A stretch of 64,000 bases of DNA, from positions 1-64,000 of the forward strand of contig LVBL01000045.1 in assembly GCA_001604405.1 (NCBI GenBank), read 5' to 3'. Under the pieces are notes generated by a model. That model ran no database searches. It had not been told where the DNA came from and saw only the letters and a list, made by a program, of their open reading frames with translations. Positions 34,270-43,230 of this stretch are shown here, piece after piece (position 1 is the stretch's first letter; every line of letters begins with the position of its first letter). A program made the translations under genes and the position numbers. Source of the stretch: Spirochaetales bacterium Spiro_10 (GTDB lineage: Bacteria; Spirochaetota; Spirochaetia; Treponematales; Treponemataceae).

Positions 34270-35898
34270 CTACGGTCCCCCGACGATCACCCGGTTCTTG
34301 CCCGTCCGCTTTCCCTCGTACAGGGCCTCGTCGGCCTGTATGATGAGGGAGTCGATCGAGCCGCCGCGATACTCGCACAGCCCGATGGTGACCGTCACTC
34401 GGATGCTGACGGACGAGTCGCTGATCGGGGAGTCCGAAACGACCCTCCGTATCTTCTCGGCGATCCCGCGGCCGCGCACGAGGTCGCAGTTCCTCACCAC
34501 GACGAGGAACTCCTCGCCGCCCCAGCGGAACAGGAGATCGTCGACGCGCAGGATGGAGACGGAACGTGCCGCGATCTCCCTGAGCACGACGTCGCCGAAC
34601 ACGTGCCCGTAGGTGTCGTTGACCACCTTGAAGTCGTCTATGTCGAACATCCCGATCACGAAGCCCTGCTTGTTCTCGGCGTAGTCGGAGAGGAAGTTCC
34701 GCATGCGGCTCAGCATGCTCCGCCGGTTCAAGAGCCCGGTCAGCGGGTCCGTCTCCGATATCACCCGGAGCTCGTCGTGTTCCCGCGCCGTCTCGGCGGT
34801 CTCGCGCGCGATGTACGCGAATATCACCGCCGTCACGAAAACTCCGGCGAGGATGATGGCGATGACGACGAGAACGTACGCCTGGATCGTCGAGAAGAGC
34901 TCGCGGGTCTCCTGCTCGACGACGACGAACCAGCCCGTCTCGGGCACGACCTCGCAGGTGGCGAGAACGAGCTTTCGGGAACCCTGGTGCCTGACGATGT
35001 CCGCGCACAGGTCCCCGCGAAGTCCCCGTTCGATAACGGGATTGTCCACCATGCTTCTGAGGGACCATGCCCGCTCCCCCCGTTCGTTCGTCACCTCGAC
35101 CCCGGTGGGCACGAAGGGATGCGCCAGAAGATTCCCGGCCCCGTCGACGAGATACACGATCCCGGTTTCCCCGAACGAAAGGGTCCGCATGAAGCCGGAA
35201 AGCTCCTCGAGCGCGATGTTGCCGTACAGTATCCCCGCGACGTCGGTCTTCGGCGATACGCTCTGGGATGAAAGTCCCGCGGCCCTGCGGGAACGGTCGA
35301 CGACGACCGACAGGGATACGCCGGGAAGGTCTCCCGGCTGGGCAAGGAATGCGTTCGAGACGTATACGGGGGGAAGGCCCCTGCCGTCCCAGACGCCGAA
35401 AAGTTCCTTGGTTTTTTGTGCCCATTCCCGATAGGCATAGCCCCTCCGATACTGTTCCTCGGTCAGGACTCCCTGCAGGGAGTACGGTTCCAGAAAGAGG
35501 GGACGGACGTCGGGTACCGACAAGAAGGCGAAGAATCGGAAGGCGGGAAAGGTCTCCAGCAGTTCCGAAAGAAGCCGCCTCGCGCGCGGGGCGGCCGTCT
35601 CCGGTATTCCCCGCAACGCGGGGCTCGCGCCGTCGGCGAGCCTTTCGTCAAGAAAGCCCGAGGAAAGGGAGGCGAACGAGATCACCTTCTTTTTCGTGTT
35701 TATCATGTCGCTCACGAAGGTTCGCGCGGTGTTTGCCGTGGCGGTCTGCTCCCGCAGGTACACCGCCTTCAGGGACAGGAAGAATATCACCGGAAACACG
35801 ATCCCGAGCAGGATGGCCATCACCGCCACCTGCCAAACCAGGATGGTAACCAGATTCATTATCCGTTCGTTTTTTTTGCCGTTGGTGGTTTTAGCCAT
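34270..35898 (-). CDS. Membrane diguanylate cyclase with extracytoplasmic Cache sensor
   Basis: Makes the second messenger c-di-GMP. The 542-residue protein has an N-terminal helix (about 15-40), a periplasmic Cache-type domain (about 45-300) with LSVVVDRSRR and GETGIVYLVDGAGNLLAHP, a second helix (about 325-350) and a C-terminal GGDEF domain (about 375-540). The active site is GGEEF and the product-inhibition site RVDD lies exactly five residues before it, so the enzyme should be active and feedback-controlled. The ATG at 35898 is 7 bases after TATACT. Divergent from aspS, 89 bases apart. Confidence 0.92.
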   Translation of the reverse strand: MAKTTNGKKNERIMNLVTILVWQVAVMAILLGIVFPVIFFLSLKAVYLREQTATANTARTFVSDMINTKKKVISFASLSSGFLDERLADGASPALRGIPETAAPRARRLLSELLETFPAFRFFAFLSVPDVRPLFLEPYSLQGVLTEEQYRRGYAYREWAQKTKELFGVWDGRGLPPVYVSNAFLAQPGDLPGVSLSVVVDRSRRAAGLSSQSVSPKTDVAGILYGNIALEELSGFMRTLSFGETGIVYLVDGAGNLLAHPFVPTGVEVTNERGERAWSLRSMVDNPVIERGLRGDLCADIVRHQGSRKLVLATCEVVPETGWFVVVEQETRELFSTIQAYVLVVIAIILAGVFVTAVIFAYIARETAETAREHDELRVISETDPLTGLLNRRSMLSRMRNFLSDYAENKQGFVIGMFDIDDFKVVNDTYGHVFGDVVLREIAARSVSILRVDDLLFRWGGEEFLVVVRNCDLVRGRGIAEKIRRVVSDSPISDSSVSIRVTVTIGLCEYRGGSIDSLIIQADEALYEGKRTGKNRVIVGGP

Positions 35899-35905
35899 AG
35901 ACGTA

Positions 35906-35935
35906 AGTATAGTGCACGGCACGGATCAAACGCAA
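35906..35935 (-). promoter_or_regulatory. Promoter of Cache-GGDEF gene (leaderless geometry)
   Basis: TTGCGT (35935-35930), 18 bases, TATACT (35911-35906), 7 bases to the ATG. Confidence 0.72.
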
Positions 35936-35949
35936 AATTTCCTTCCTTC

Positions 35950-35979
35950 TTGTCACGCCGACGGCGTCTTGGCTATACT
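35950..35979 (+). promoter_or_regulatory. Promoter of aspS (leaderless geometry)
   Basis: TTGTCA (35950-35955), 18 bases, TATACT (35974-35979), 8 bases to the ATG at 35988. Back-to-back with the promoter of the divergent GGDEF gene. Confidence 0.78.
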
Positions 35980-35987
35980 GACGCCCT

Positions 35988-37769
35988 ATGGAAACAATGA
36001 AACGGACCGTGACCTGCGGGGATCTCCGCAAGGCAGATACGGGTAAAGGCGTCATTCTCAACGGCTGGGTACACCGCAAGCGCGACCATGGCGGAATCTC
36101 CTTCATCAACCTCCGGGACCGCTACGGTCTCACTCAGGTAGTCGTGGACTCGGACGCGTCCGCCGAGCTTGCGGGCCTCGCCGCGGAGGTCAGGATGGAA
36201 TTCTGCCTCGCCGTCGAGGGCACGGTCCGGGCACGTCCGGACACGATGGTCAACAAGGACATGGCCACCGGCGAGATCGAGGTCGTTGTTTCAAAACTCG
36301 TCATTCTGTCGAAATCGGAGGTCCTGCCCTTCGTCATTGACGAAAAAACCAACGCGAGCGAGGAACTCCGACTGAAGTACCGCTACCTGGACCTTCGCTC
36401 CGGCCAGATGCAGCGTCATCTGGCCCTCAGGTCCAAGGTCGCCTTCGCCACCAGGACCTTCCTGACCGAGCGCGGCTTTTACGAGCTCGAGACGCCCACC
36501 TTCATCGCCTCGACGCCGGAGGGAGCCCGCGACTATCTCGTTCCCTCGCGCCTGTACGCCGGACAGTTCTACGCCCTGCCGCAGTCGCCCCAGCTGTACA
36601 AACAGCTGCTCATGGTTTCCGGCTTCGACAAGTATTTCCAGATAGCCCGCTGTTACCGGGACGAGGACGCGCGCGGGGACCGCCAGCCCGAATTCACGCA
36701 GATCGACATCGAGATGAGCTTCGTGGGCCGGGACGACGTCCTCTCCCTCGTCGAGGGGATGATGGGCCACGTCTTCCGCGAAACCATGAACGTTGAGCTT
36801 CCCGCGACCTTCCGTCGCATAGCGTACGACGACGCGATCGACCTCTACGGCACCGACAAGCCGGAGCTCCGCTTCGGGATGGAGATGCAAAACGGCGCCT
36901 TTCTCGCCGGACTCGGCTCGTTCCAGGCGTTCAAGGACGCCCTCGCCGCCGGCGGGGCGATCAAGGCGCTCGTGGTTCCCGGCGTCGCCGAGAAATACAG
37001 CCGCAAGCTCATCGAGGATCTCGAGGGAACCGCGAAGATTTACAAGGCCAAGGGTCTCGGATGGATGAAGGTCGCCGGCACGCCCGAGGCTCCCGCTCTT
37101 GAGGGCGGCGTCTCAAAGTTCTTCGAGGGCGCCGCGTCCGCGGTTTGCTCAACGCTCGGCGCCAAGCCGGGGGACCTCCTCCTTTTCGTCGCCGATCCCA
37201 AGGCGAAGATCGCCTGCGCCTCGCTGGGCGCGGTACGCACCCGCCTCGGCAAGGACCTCGGCCTCTGCGAGGAAGGCCGCTTCGAGTTCGCCTGGATCGT
37301 CGACTTCCCGATGTTCGAATGGAACGAGGACGAGGGAAAGTGGGACACCGCCCACCACATGTTCACCTGGCCCCAGGACAAGTACCATGCCACCCTCGAG
37401 TCCGATCCGGGCAGCGTCAAGGGAGACCTCTACGACCTCGTCCTGAACGGCTACGAGCTCGCGTCGGGCTCCATACGAATCCACGACCCGGAACTCCAGA
37501 AGAAGATATTCAAGATCGTGGGCTTCAGCGAGGAGGAAGGCCAGAAGAAATTCGGCTTCCTCACCGAGGCGTTCAAGTACGGCGCCCCTCCGCACGGGGG
37601 CATCGCCCCCGGGCTCGACCGACTCGTCATGCTCATGGCCGGCGAAACCTCGATCAAGGAGGTCATCGCCTTCCCGAAAAACAGCTTCGCGCAGTCCCCG
37701 ATGGACAACTGCCCGAGCGAGGTCGACCAGAAACAGCTGGATGAATTGCATCTCAAGATTGTAAAATAG
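35988..37769 (+). CDS. aspS: Aspartyl-tRNA synthetase
   Basis: Class IIb synthetase of 593 residues, the bacterial type. N-terminal anticodon-binding OB fold (about 1-110, with GWVHRKRDHGGISFINLRD), class II motif 2 in YFQIARCYRDEDARGDRQPEF, the bacterial GAD insertion (about 290-410) and motif 3 GIAPGLDRLVMLMAG near the C-terminus. A second ATG three codons in is also possible. No Shine-Dalgarno; a good promoter ends 8 bases before the first ATG. Confidence 0.96.
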   Translation: METMKRTVTCGDLRKADTGKGVILNGWVHRKRDHGGISFINLRDRYGLTQVVVDSDASAELAGLAAEVRMEFCLAVEGTVRARPDTMVNKDMATGEIEVVVSKLVILSKSEVLPFVIDEKTNASEELRLKYRYLDLRSGQMQRHLALRSKVAFATRTFLTERGFYELETPTFIASTPEGARDYLVPSRLYAGQFYALPQSPQLYKQLLMVSGFDKYFQIARCYRDEDARGDRQPEFTQIDIEMSFVGRDDVLSLVEGMMGHVFRETMNVELPATFRRIAYDDAIDLYGTDKPELRFGMEMQNGAFLAGLGSFQAFKDALAAGGAIKALVVPGVAEKYSRKLIEDLEGTAKIYKAKGLGWMKVAGTPEAPALEGGVSKFFEGAASAVCSTLGAKPGDLLLFVADPKAKIACASLGAVRTRLGKDLGLCEEGRFEFAWIVDFPMFEWNEDEGKWDTAHHMFTWPQDKYHATLESDPGSVKGDLYDLVLNGYELASGSIRIHDPELQKKIFKIVGFSEEEGQKKFGFLTEAFKYGAPPHGGIAPGLDRLVMLMAGETSIKEVIAFPKNSFAQSPMDNCPSEVDQKQLDELHLKIVK

Positions 37770-37787
37770 CGGGGAAAAGCGGATACT
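37759..37787 (+). promoter_or_regulatory. Promoter inside the end of aspS for the LacI-like GGDEF gene
   Basis: TTGTAA (37759-37764), 17 bases, GATACT (37782-37787), 7 bases to the ATG. The -35 box overlaps the last codons of aspS. Confidence 0.6.
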
Positions 37788-37794
37788 TTTCAGT

Positions 37795-39990
37795 ATGGAA
37801 CCGCGCATACCCGATCGGGTCCCTGAAAACCGGAAGGCCCTCGCGGCCGGGGTTTTCATGGACTCGGCAGACAGTTTTCTCGGCCGCCGGATCATCGCGG
37901 ACTTGCTGGACGCCGCCGACGACCGAGGCGTGCACCTCGTGTTTTTCTTCGGGGGATCGTTCGACGGAGACGGCGTCGGCGGGCCGCTCACCTGGGCCTA
38001 CTCCATGCCCTCCCCGGAGACGATCGACGCCCTGATCATCCTCCCCCATTCGGTATCGCCCAACAACCCGGGAAAGACGGCGGAAACCCTCCTCGCCCAA
38101 TTCCCGGCCATCCCGGCCTATTCCTTCCTGACGGTCGTCCCGAACCGGTTCAGCGTGCTCGTCAACGAGGAGCCCGCCATCGAGGAGCTGGCCAGGCACC
38201 TCGTGCAAGACCACGGCTACAGAAACCTCGCCGTCATAACCGGCAACGCGGGTCCAGACAGCCTCTTGCGCGCACGGCTGGACGCCTTTGAGCGCGCCCT
38301 TGCCACGAACGGGACGCACCTTTCCCCGGATCAGATATATTCCGTTTCGCCCGACTCCGACGGCGGACGCCTGGCGGCGGGCCGGATCCTCCGCTCGGAA
38401 CGGGAAGACCCCGACGTGGTCGTCTGCATGAACGACGAACTCGCGTTCGGGGCCACGAGGGAATTCCTTGACAACGGGATTTCGGTGCCGGAGGACGTGG
38501 CCATCGTCGGCTTCGACGACGTGGAGGAAAACGCCATGCTTCCGTGCCCGGCTACCACGATCGCCTGTCCGATCGGCCAGATGGCCGCCGACCTTATGGA
38601 GCGCGTCGTCTCCGACCATGACGGTCGGACGCCCTACCGGCCAGAGCGGGCCTCGCGCGACGCCCGTCTCGTCAAGCGCCTTTCCTGCGGATGCGCGCCG
38701 GCCGACAACGAGCCGGCCGAACGGGGGACGAGGGGGTTCCTTCCCGCGAGAAACGCCGCCCTCCGCAACGTCCTTGAGGTCAGCGTGGAGGAGGCGATAT
38801 CGCGCAAGGACGGCGAGGTTTTCCTCGAATTCATAAACAGGAGCATCCGCGAACTGTCCCGGAACGGGGACCTTGTCGGCGACTTCATCGACATCTTCTC
38901 CACGCAATGGACCATCTCGCTCCTGCGCCACCGCGACAGCGAACAGCAGGTATTCATAAACGCCCTCTTCGTCGACGCGTTCAGAAAACTCGAGCACACG
39001 AGGACGCGGCTCTTCGCGCGGCTTCGCGCCTTTGATCTCGGCACGCTCGTGTTCCACAAAAGCTGCGGTGAGCTCCTTGCCGAGAGAATCGACATCAAGA
39101 CGGCCCTCCGAGGCATAGGGAAAAACCTGTCGGAGATCGGGGTGTCGCGCTGCCTCGTCGTCTTTCTGGATCCGGCAAACCCGGAAACCGGAGAGCTCCG
39201 GCTGTCCTACAAGCGCGACTATTTCACCGAGATACCGCAGGACGACGCCGTGCGGTTCCCGGTGCGACAGATCGTCAACAGCGGGATTCACTCGATCCCG
39301 GAGGCGTTCGGGGTTCTGCCGATCGCCCACAAGGGCAACCTGTACGGGTATCTCGTGCTTGCCTTCCCCGAGCGGGATTTCAGGCACTTCTCGATGATAC
39401 GCGACCTCGTTTCGCGCATCGTGGACGCGGCGGCCTCGTACGATCTGCTCGCCTGCCAGATACACGCCCTTTCCGCCGAGAACTCCGTCCTGTCGAAGCT
39501 TTCCACGATCGACGATTTCACCGGGCTCGGCAACAGGCGCGCCCTGTACGTAAGCGGAAAAAACCGGTTTGACCGCTCGGTGCAACGGGGCGAGGCGAAC
39601 GCCTTCGTCTTCATCGACATGGACGGCCTCAAGAAGATCAACGACACCTGGGGCCATTCCGAAGGGGATGCGGCGATACTCGCCCTGTCGGGACTCCTCA
39701 GAAAATCATTCCGCGGGCAGGACCTTATCGTCAGGTACGGCGGCGACGAGTTCGTAGTCCTGATGGAGGGGTTGAACGAGGAGGCGGTGAAGCTCGTGCT
39801 TTCCCGGCTTCAGTCGCAGCTTGACTCCTTCAACGCGACGGGCTCGCGTCCGTGGAAGCTGCGGGCAAGCTGGGGCTACGTGTACAACCCGGCCGGGTCC
39901 GGAAGCCGCTCCTTCGATTCCATCATCGAGGAAAGCGACGCGCGCCTCTACGAGGAGAAACGCAAAAAAAGGGACGCGGGCCTCGCCTGA
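37795..39990 (+). CDS. Diguanylate cyclase with LacI-type periplasmic-binding-fold sensor domain
   Basis: Protein of 731 residues without signal peptide or membrane helix, so cytoplasmic. The N-terminal 290 residues form a LacI/RbsB-type ligand-binding domain (VFMDSADSFLGRRIIADLL ... VAIVGFDDVEE) but lack the helix-turn-helix. A helical and GAF-like middle part follows (about 300-560), and a GGDEF domain ends the protein (about 570-725) with active site GGDEF and an intact inhibitory site RGQD five residues before it. It would convert binding of a small ligand, perhaps a sugar, into c-di-GMP. A cysteine pair CGC after the binding domain (about residue 300) is notable. Confidence 0.9.
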   Translation: MEPRIPDRVPENRKALAAGVFMDSADSFLGRRIIADLLDAADDRGVHLVFFFGGSFDGDGVGGPLTWAYSMPSPETIDALIILPHSVSPNNPGKTAETLLAQFPAIPAYSFLTVVPNRFSVLVNEEPAIEELARHLVQDHGYRNLAVITGNAGPDSLLRARLDAFERALATNGTHLSPDQIYSVSPDSDGGRLAAGRILRSEREDPDVVVCMNDELAFGATREFLDNGISVPEDVAIVGFDDVEENAMLPCPATTIACPIGQMAADLMERVVSDHDGRTPYRPERASRDARLVKRLSCGCAPADNEPAERGTRGFLPARNAALRNVLEVSVEEAISRKDGEVFLEFINRSIRELSRNGDLVGDFIDIFSTQWTISLLRHRDSEQQVFINALFVDAFRKLEHTRTRLFARLRAFDLGTLVFHKSCGELLAERIDIKTALRGIGKNLSEIGVSRCLVVFLDPANPETGELRLSYKRDYFTEIPQDDAVRFPVRQIVNSGIHSIPEAFGVLPIAHKGNLYGYLVLAFPERDFRHFSMIRDLVSRIVDAAASYDLLACQIHALSAENSVLSKLSTIDDFTGLGNRRALYVSGKNRFDRSVQRGEANAFVFIDMDGLKKINDTWGHSEGDAAILALSGLLRKSFRGQDLIVRYGGDEFVVLMEGLNEEAVKLVLSRLQSQLDSFNATGSRPWKLRASWGYVYNPAGSGSRSFDSIIEESDARLYEEKRKKRDAGLA

Positions 39991-40062
39991 CGCCGTTAGC
40001 CCGCCGCGCGGCCTCGGCACCCCGTGCATAAAACGCGCGATTCGCGATATAGTGTCCCCATC

Positions 40063-41133
40063 ATGACGCCCCTACGAATGCCCCTTGCCCGCCGTCGTCA
40101 CGCGCGTGCCGCGACCGTCCTTGTGCTCCTCGCCGCCTGCCTCGCCCTCCCGTCCTGCCAAAAGAGCCCGCCTTCACGGACGGAATTCGCCCTCGGCACG
40201 GTTTGCACGGTCAACCTCTACGGCAAGGGCTCGGTCAAGGACTACGATGCGGCGTTCTCGCGGCTGAGGGAGATCGAGGCGACGATGAGCGCGTCGCTCG
40301 AAACGAGCGATATCGGGAGGATAAACGCCGCGGCGGGAAAAGAGGCCGTCAAGGCGAAGCCCGACACGGTAAAGGTCCTTTCGTTCGCCCTGGAGACGGC
40401 GCGCGCGTCTTCAGGCGCCTTCGACCCGACCGTCGGCCCCGTCGTCAGGCTCTGGGGCATCGGCACCGACGACGAGCGCGTTCCCGCCACGGCCGAGATC
40501 GAAAACGCGCTCGTTCTGGTAAACCACGAACGGGTCGCCCTCGACGCAGTATCCGGCCTTGTCTATCTCGAGGACGCGGGGATGCGGCTTGACCTCGGCG
40601 CGATCGCGAAGGGTTTTGCCGCGGACGAGGTCGCCGGCATCCTTCGGGAACGTGGCATATCCCGGGCGATAATCGACCTTGGAGGCAACATCCTCTGTAT
40701 GGGAACCAAGGCCCCCGGCGTACCCTGGAGCATCGGAATAAGAAACCCGGAGATCTCGCACGGCGAGCCGGTTCTCTCCATTCAGGCCTCCGACTGTTCG
40801 GTCGTTACCTCGGGCGTCTACGAGCGGTATTTCGAAAAAGACGGAAAAAGGTATCACCATATCATCGACCCCAAGACGGGCCGGCCTTCGGACGGGGAGG
40901 TGCTGTCGGTGACCATCATCGCGCGGGAGTCCATGACGGCGGACGCTCTGTCCACCGCGGCCTTCGTTCTGGGAAGGAAACGGGGATTGGCCCTCGTCGC
41001 GACCTATCCGGGTGCGGAGGCTATATTCATCGATCGGGATAAGCGGGTATTCGCGAGCGACGGGATCAGGAAGGAGCTGAAGCTCCTGGATCCGTCGTAC
41101 ACCCTGGCCGACTGGCCGGAACCTACACGATGA
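40063..41133 (+). CDS. apbE: FAD:protein FMN transferase (ApbE), lipoprotein
   Basis: Attaches FMN covalently to threonine of target flavoproteins such as the Na+-pumping NQR/Rnf subunits. The 356-residue protein has a basic start, a hydrophobic leader and lipobox LALPSC, so it is a periplasm-facing lipoprotein as known for treponemal ApbE (which in T. pallidum also hydrolyses FAD). Motifs: ASSGAFDPTVGP, DLGAIAKGFAADEV, DLGGNILCMG, HHIIDPKTGRPSD and the metal-binding TADALSTAAFVLG. The ATG at 40063 is 9 bases after TATAGT; the frame extends upstream but that part is not signal-like. Confidence 0.93.
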   Translation: MTPLRMPLARRRHARAATVLVLLAACLALPSCQKSPPSRTEFALGTVCTVNLYGKGSVKDYDAAFSRLREIEATMSASLETSDIGRINAAAGKEAVKAKPDTVKVLSFALETARASSGAFDPTVGPVVRLWGIGTDDERVPATAEIENALVLVNHERVALDAVSGLVYLEDAGMRLDLGAIAKGFAADEVAGILRERGISRAIIDLGGNILCMGTKAPGVPWSIGIRNPEISHGEPVLSIQASDCSVVTSGVYERYFEKDGKRYHHIIDPKTGRPSDGEVLSVTIIARESMTADALSTAAFVLGRKRGLALVATYPGAEAIFIDRDKRVFASDGIRKELKLLDPSYTLADWPEPTR

Positions 41134-41431
41134 CGACGGAGTTGTCGCAATTGCCGAAGGAAGACGGCGCGTAGCGATCCGCGGCCCAGTCGTTTTCCCA
41201 GCGATAGTCGTCCATGAAATAGCGGAACTGGTATTCCCTGCCCTGATTGAGCACGACCGTGATCGAGAAGGCGCCTTCCTTGTTCCGGGTCAACACATGC
41301 GTCGTCGTGTCCCACCCGTTGAAATCGCCGACGAGGGCTATCTTCTTGACGTTCGTCGTCGCCTCTGGCGGTAATTCGAAGGTTACCTTGCAGGTTTCCC
41401 CCTGCTTCGGGTACGACTTGTATAACGCCAT
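41123..41431 (-). CDS. Small glycogen-binding (AMPK1/CBM48-like) domain protein
   Basis: Product of 102 residues that is essentially one early-set carbohydrate-binding domain: [21 protein letters not shown] followed by [24 protein letters not shown], the classic isoamylase N-terminal/AMPK glycogen-binding pattern. It has no catalytic part. Likely binds glycogen or regulates glycogen enzymes, by inference only. AAGGAG precedes the ATG at 41431. It overlaps the end of the convergent apbE by 11 bases and is divergent from metK. Confidence 0.87.
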   Translation of the reverse strand: MALYKSYPKQGETCKVTFELPPEATTNVKKIALVGDFNGWDTTTHVLTRNKEGAFSITVVLNQGREYQFRYFMDDYRWENDWAADRYAPSSFGNCDNSVVIV

Positions 41432-41519
41432 CGCTCGATCTCCTTCTGGCCTTTCTCGCGCTAATAGTCTATATTCAAGGGTAGTACCATTTAATCGATA
41501 TTGCAAGGGAGTAGACGAC

Positions 41520-42689
41520 ATGAACGCCACGCGACATCTCTTTACGTCAGAATCGGTCGGAGAAGGCCACCCGGACAAGCTCTGCGACCAGATCTCCGAC
41601 GCCATACTCGACGCATGCCTTCGCGAGGACCCCTCAAGCCATGTCGCCTGCGAAACCTTCGCGTCAACGGCCCTCGTTCTCGTCGGCGGAGAGATCACCA
41701 CGTCGACCTACGTCGACGTCCAGGAAGTGGCGCGGTCCATCGCGCGGGAAATTGGGTACACCGACTCGGACTTCGGACTCGACTGCGACTCCATGGCCGT
41801 ACTCGACATGATCCACGCCCAGTCGCCCGACATCAACCAGGGCGTCGTCGGCAAGGGCCTTTCCGAGTACCAGGGCCAGCAGGGCGCGGGGGACCAGGGA
41901 ATGATGTTCGGCTTCGCCTGCATCGAAACACCCGAACTCATGCCGGCGCCCATCATGTACGCGCATGCCCTGCTTCATCGGGCCACCGATCTCCGGAAAA
42001 GCCGGGAGCTCCCCTGGCTTCGCCCCGACGCGAAGAGCCAGGTAACCATAGAATACGACGGCCACAAGCCCGTCCGCGTGGACACGGTCGTCATCTCCCA
42101 CCAGCATGATCCGGACGTGAGCCATGCCACGATCAAGGACGAGATTATCAAGCGGATCGTCCGCCCGGTGCTCGGACCGACGGGACTCCTCGACGCGAAC
42201 ACGAAGTTCTTCATCAACCCGACCGGACGTTTCGTGGTCGGCGGACCCTTCGGCGACACGGGCCTGACCGGCCGAAAGATCATCGTCGACACCTACGGCG
42301 GAATGGGGCGTCACGGAGGGGGGGCCTTCTCCGGAAAGGATCCCTCGAAGGTTGACCGCTCCGCCGCCTACATGGCGCGCTACGTCGCCAAAAACATCGT
42401 TGCCGCGGGACTCGCCGAGCGGTGCGAGATCCAGCTCGCGTACGCGATCGGCGTTCCCTTCCCGGTCTCGGTGATGGTGGACGCCTTCGGGACGGCTCAG
42501 GCCGACGAGGCGGCGATCACGAAGGCCGTCGTCGAAACCTTCGACCTCTCGCCCGCGGGAATCGTCAAGACGCTTGACCTGTGCCGACCCATCTACCAGG
42601 AAACCGCGTCCTACGGGCATTTCGGCAGGCCGCAGTTCCCCTGGGAGAAGACAGACCGGGTCGAGGCCTTGAAGAAGGCTGTCCGATAG
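41520..42689 (+). CDS. metK: S-adenosylmethionine synthetase
   Basis: Makes SAM from methionine and ATP. The 389-residue product has the family signatures [11 protein letters not shown] (about 10-20), [10 protein letters not shown] (about 122-131) and [18 protein letters not shown] (about 264-281). The start at 41520 is preceded by AAGGGAG. The upstream frame continues but carries no similarity. The 88-base divergent gap holds TATATT (a possible -10) and no SAM riboswitch. Confidence 0.97.
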   Translation: MNATRHLFTSESVGEGHPDKLCDQISDAILDACLREDPSSHVACETFASTALVLVGGEITTSTYVDVQEVARSIAREIGYTDSDFGLDCDSMAVLDMIHAQSPDINQGVVGKGLSEYQGQQGAGDQGMMFGFACIETPELMPAPIMYAHALLHRATDLRKSRELPWLRPDAKSQVTIEYDGHKPVRVDTVVISHQHDPDVSHATIKDEIIKRIVRPVLGPTGLLDANTKFFINPTGRFVVGGPFGDTGLTGRKIIVDTYGGMGRHGGGAFSGKDPSKVDRSAAYMARYVAKNIVAAGLAERCEIQLAYAIGVPFPVSVMVDAFGTAQADEAAITKAVVETFDLSPAGIVKTLDLCRPIYQETASYGHFGRPQFPWEKTDRVEALKKAVR

Positions 42690-42750
42690 CCCTTGCCAAC
42701 GGCGTCTCCCCGTCACGGGGCGGCGCGGGCAAGGCGGGGAGGATACCGTC

Positions 42751-43230
42751 ATGGACGGAGTCACGATTCGCGACGCGCGCGGGGACGATTATCCCGCGAT
42801 AGCGGCGCTTCACCTGGAGAGCGACCTCTTTCACCACAAGCACCTTCCGTATATCTACGCCAGGACGACCGAGTCTCATCGGAGCGAGTCCTATATCAGG
42901 GGGCTCGTCGACGACGAGTCCTCCGTTTTTATCGTGGCGGAAAAGGCCGGCCGCGTCGTCGGCTTCTCGTACGGATACCGCGAGGAAAAGGGACGCTTTC
43001 CGTTTCACCGAAGGCGCACCTATCTCGTCCTCGACAACATAGTCGTGCGCGAGGACCTTCGCGGCGCGGGAATCGGAAGGAGTCTGCTGGACGAGACGGT
43101 ATCCCGCGCGCGCGAACTCGGGTACTCGGACGTCATGCTGAACGTCTATTGCTTCAACACCGAGGCCATCAAGCTCTACACGGACGCCGGTTTCGAGCCG
43201 CTCGCCCAGGACATGATGCTCAAGCTATAG
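42751..43230 (+). CDS. GNAT-family N-acetyltransferase
   Basis: Acetyltransferase of 159 residues with the standard fold: [18 protein letters not shown] at the N-terminus, the acetyl-CoA loop in [19 protein letters not shown] (R/QxxGxG/A type) and the C-terminal [15 protein letters not shown]. It resembles RimI-like enzymes that acetylate protein N-termini, but the substrate is open. Shine-Dalgarno GGGGAGG ahead of the ATG. A partly paired GC-rich stretch (CCTTGCC at 42691, GGCAAGG at 42728) separates it from metK. Confidence 0.87.
   Translation: MDGVTIRDARGDDYPAIAALHLESDLFHHKHLPYIYARTTESHRSESYIRGLVDDESSVFIVAEKAGRVVGFSYGYREEKGRFPFHRRRTYLVLDNIVVREDLRGAGIGRSLLDETVSRARELGYSDVMLNVYCFNTEAIKLYTDAGFEPLAQDMMLKL

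Noticed and set aside
37753-39657. Long open frame of 634 codons on the minus strand
   Set aside because: Antisense to the LacI-GGDEF gene; no recognisable domain and composition typical of a shadow frame.
41461-41519. SAM riboswitch ahead of metK
   Set aside because: The leader is too short and no paired P1-P4 pattern is visible.
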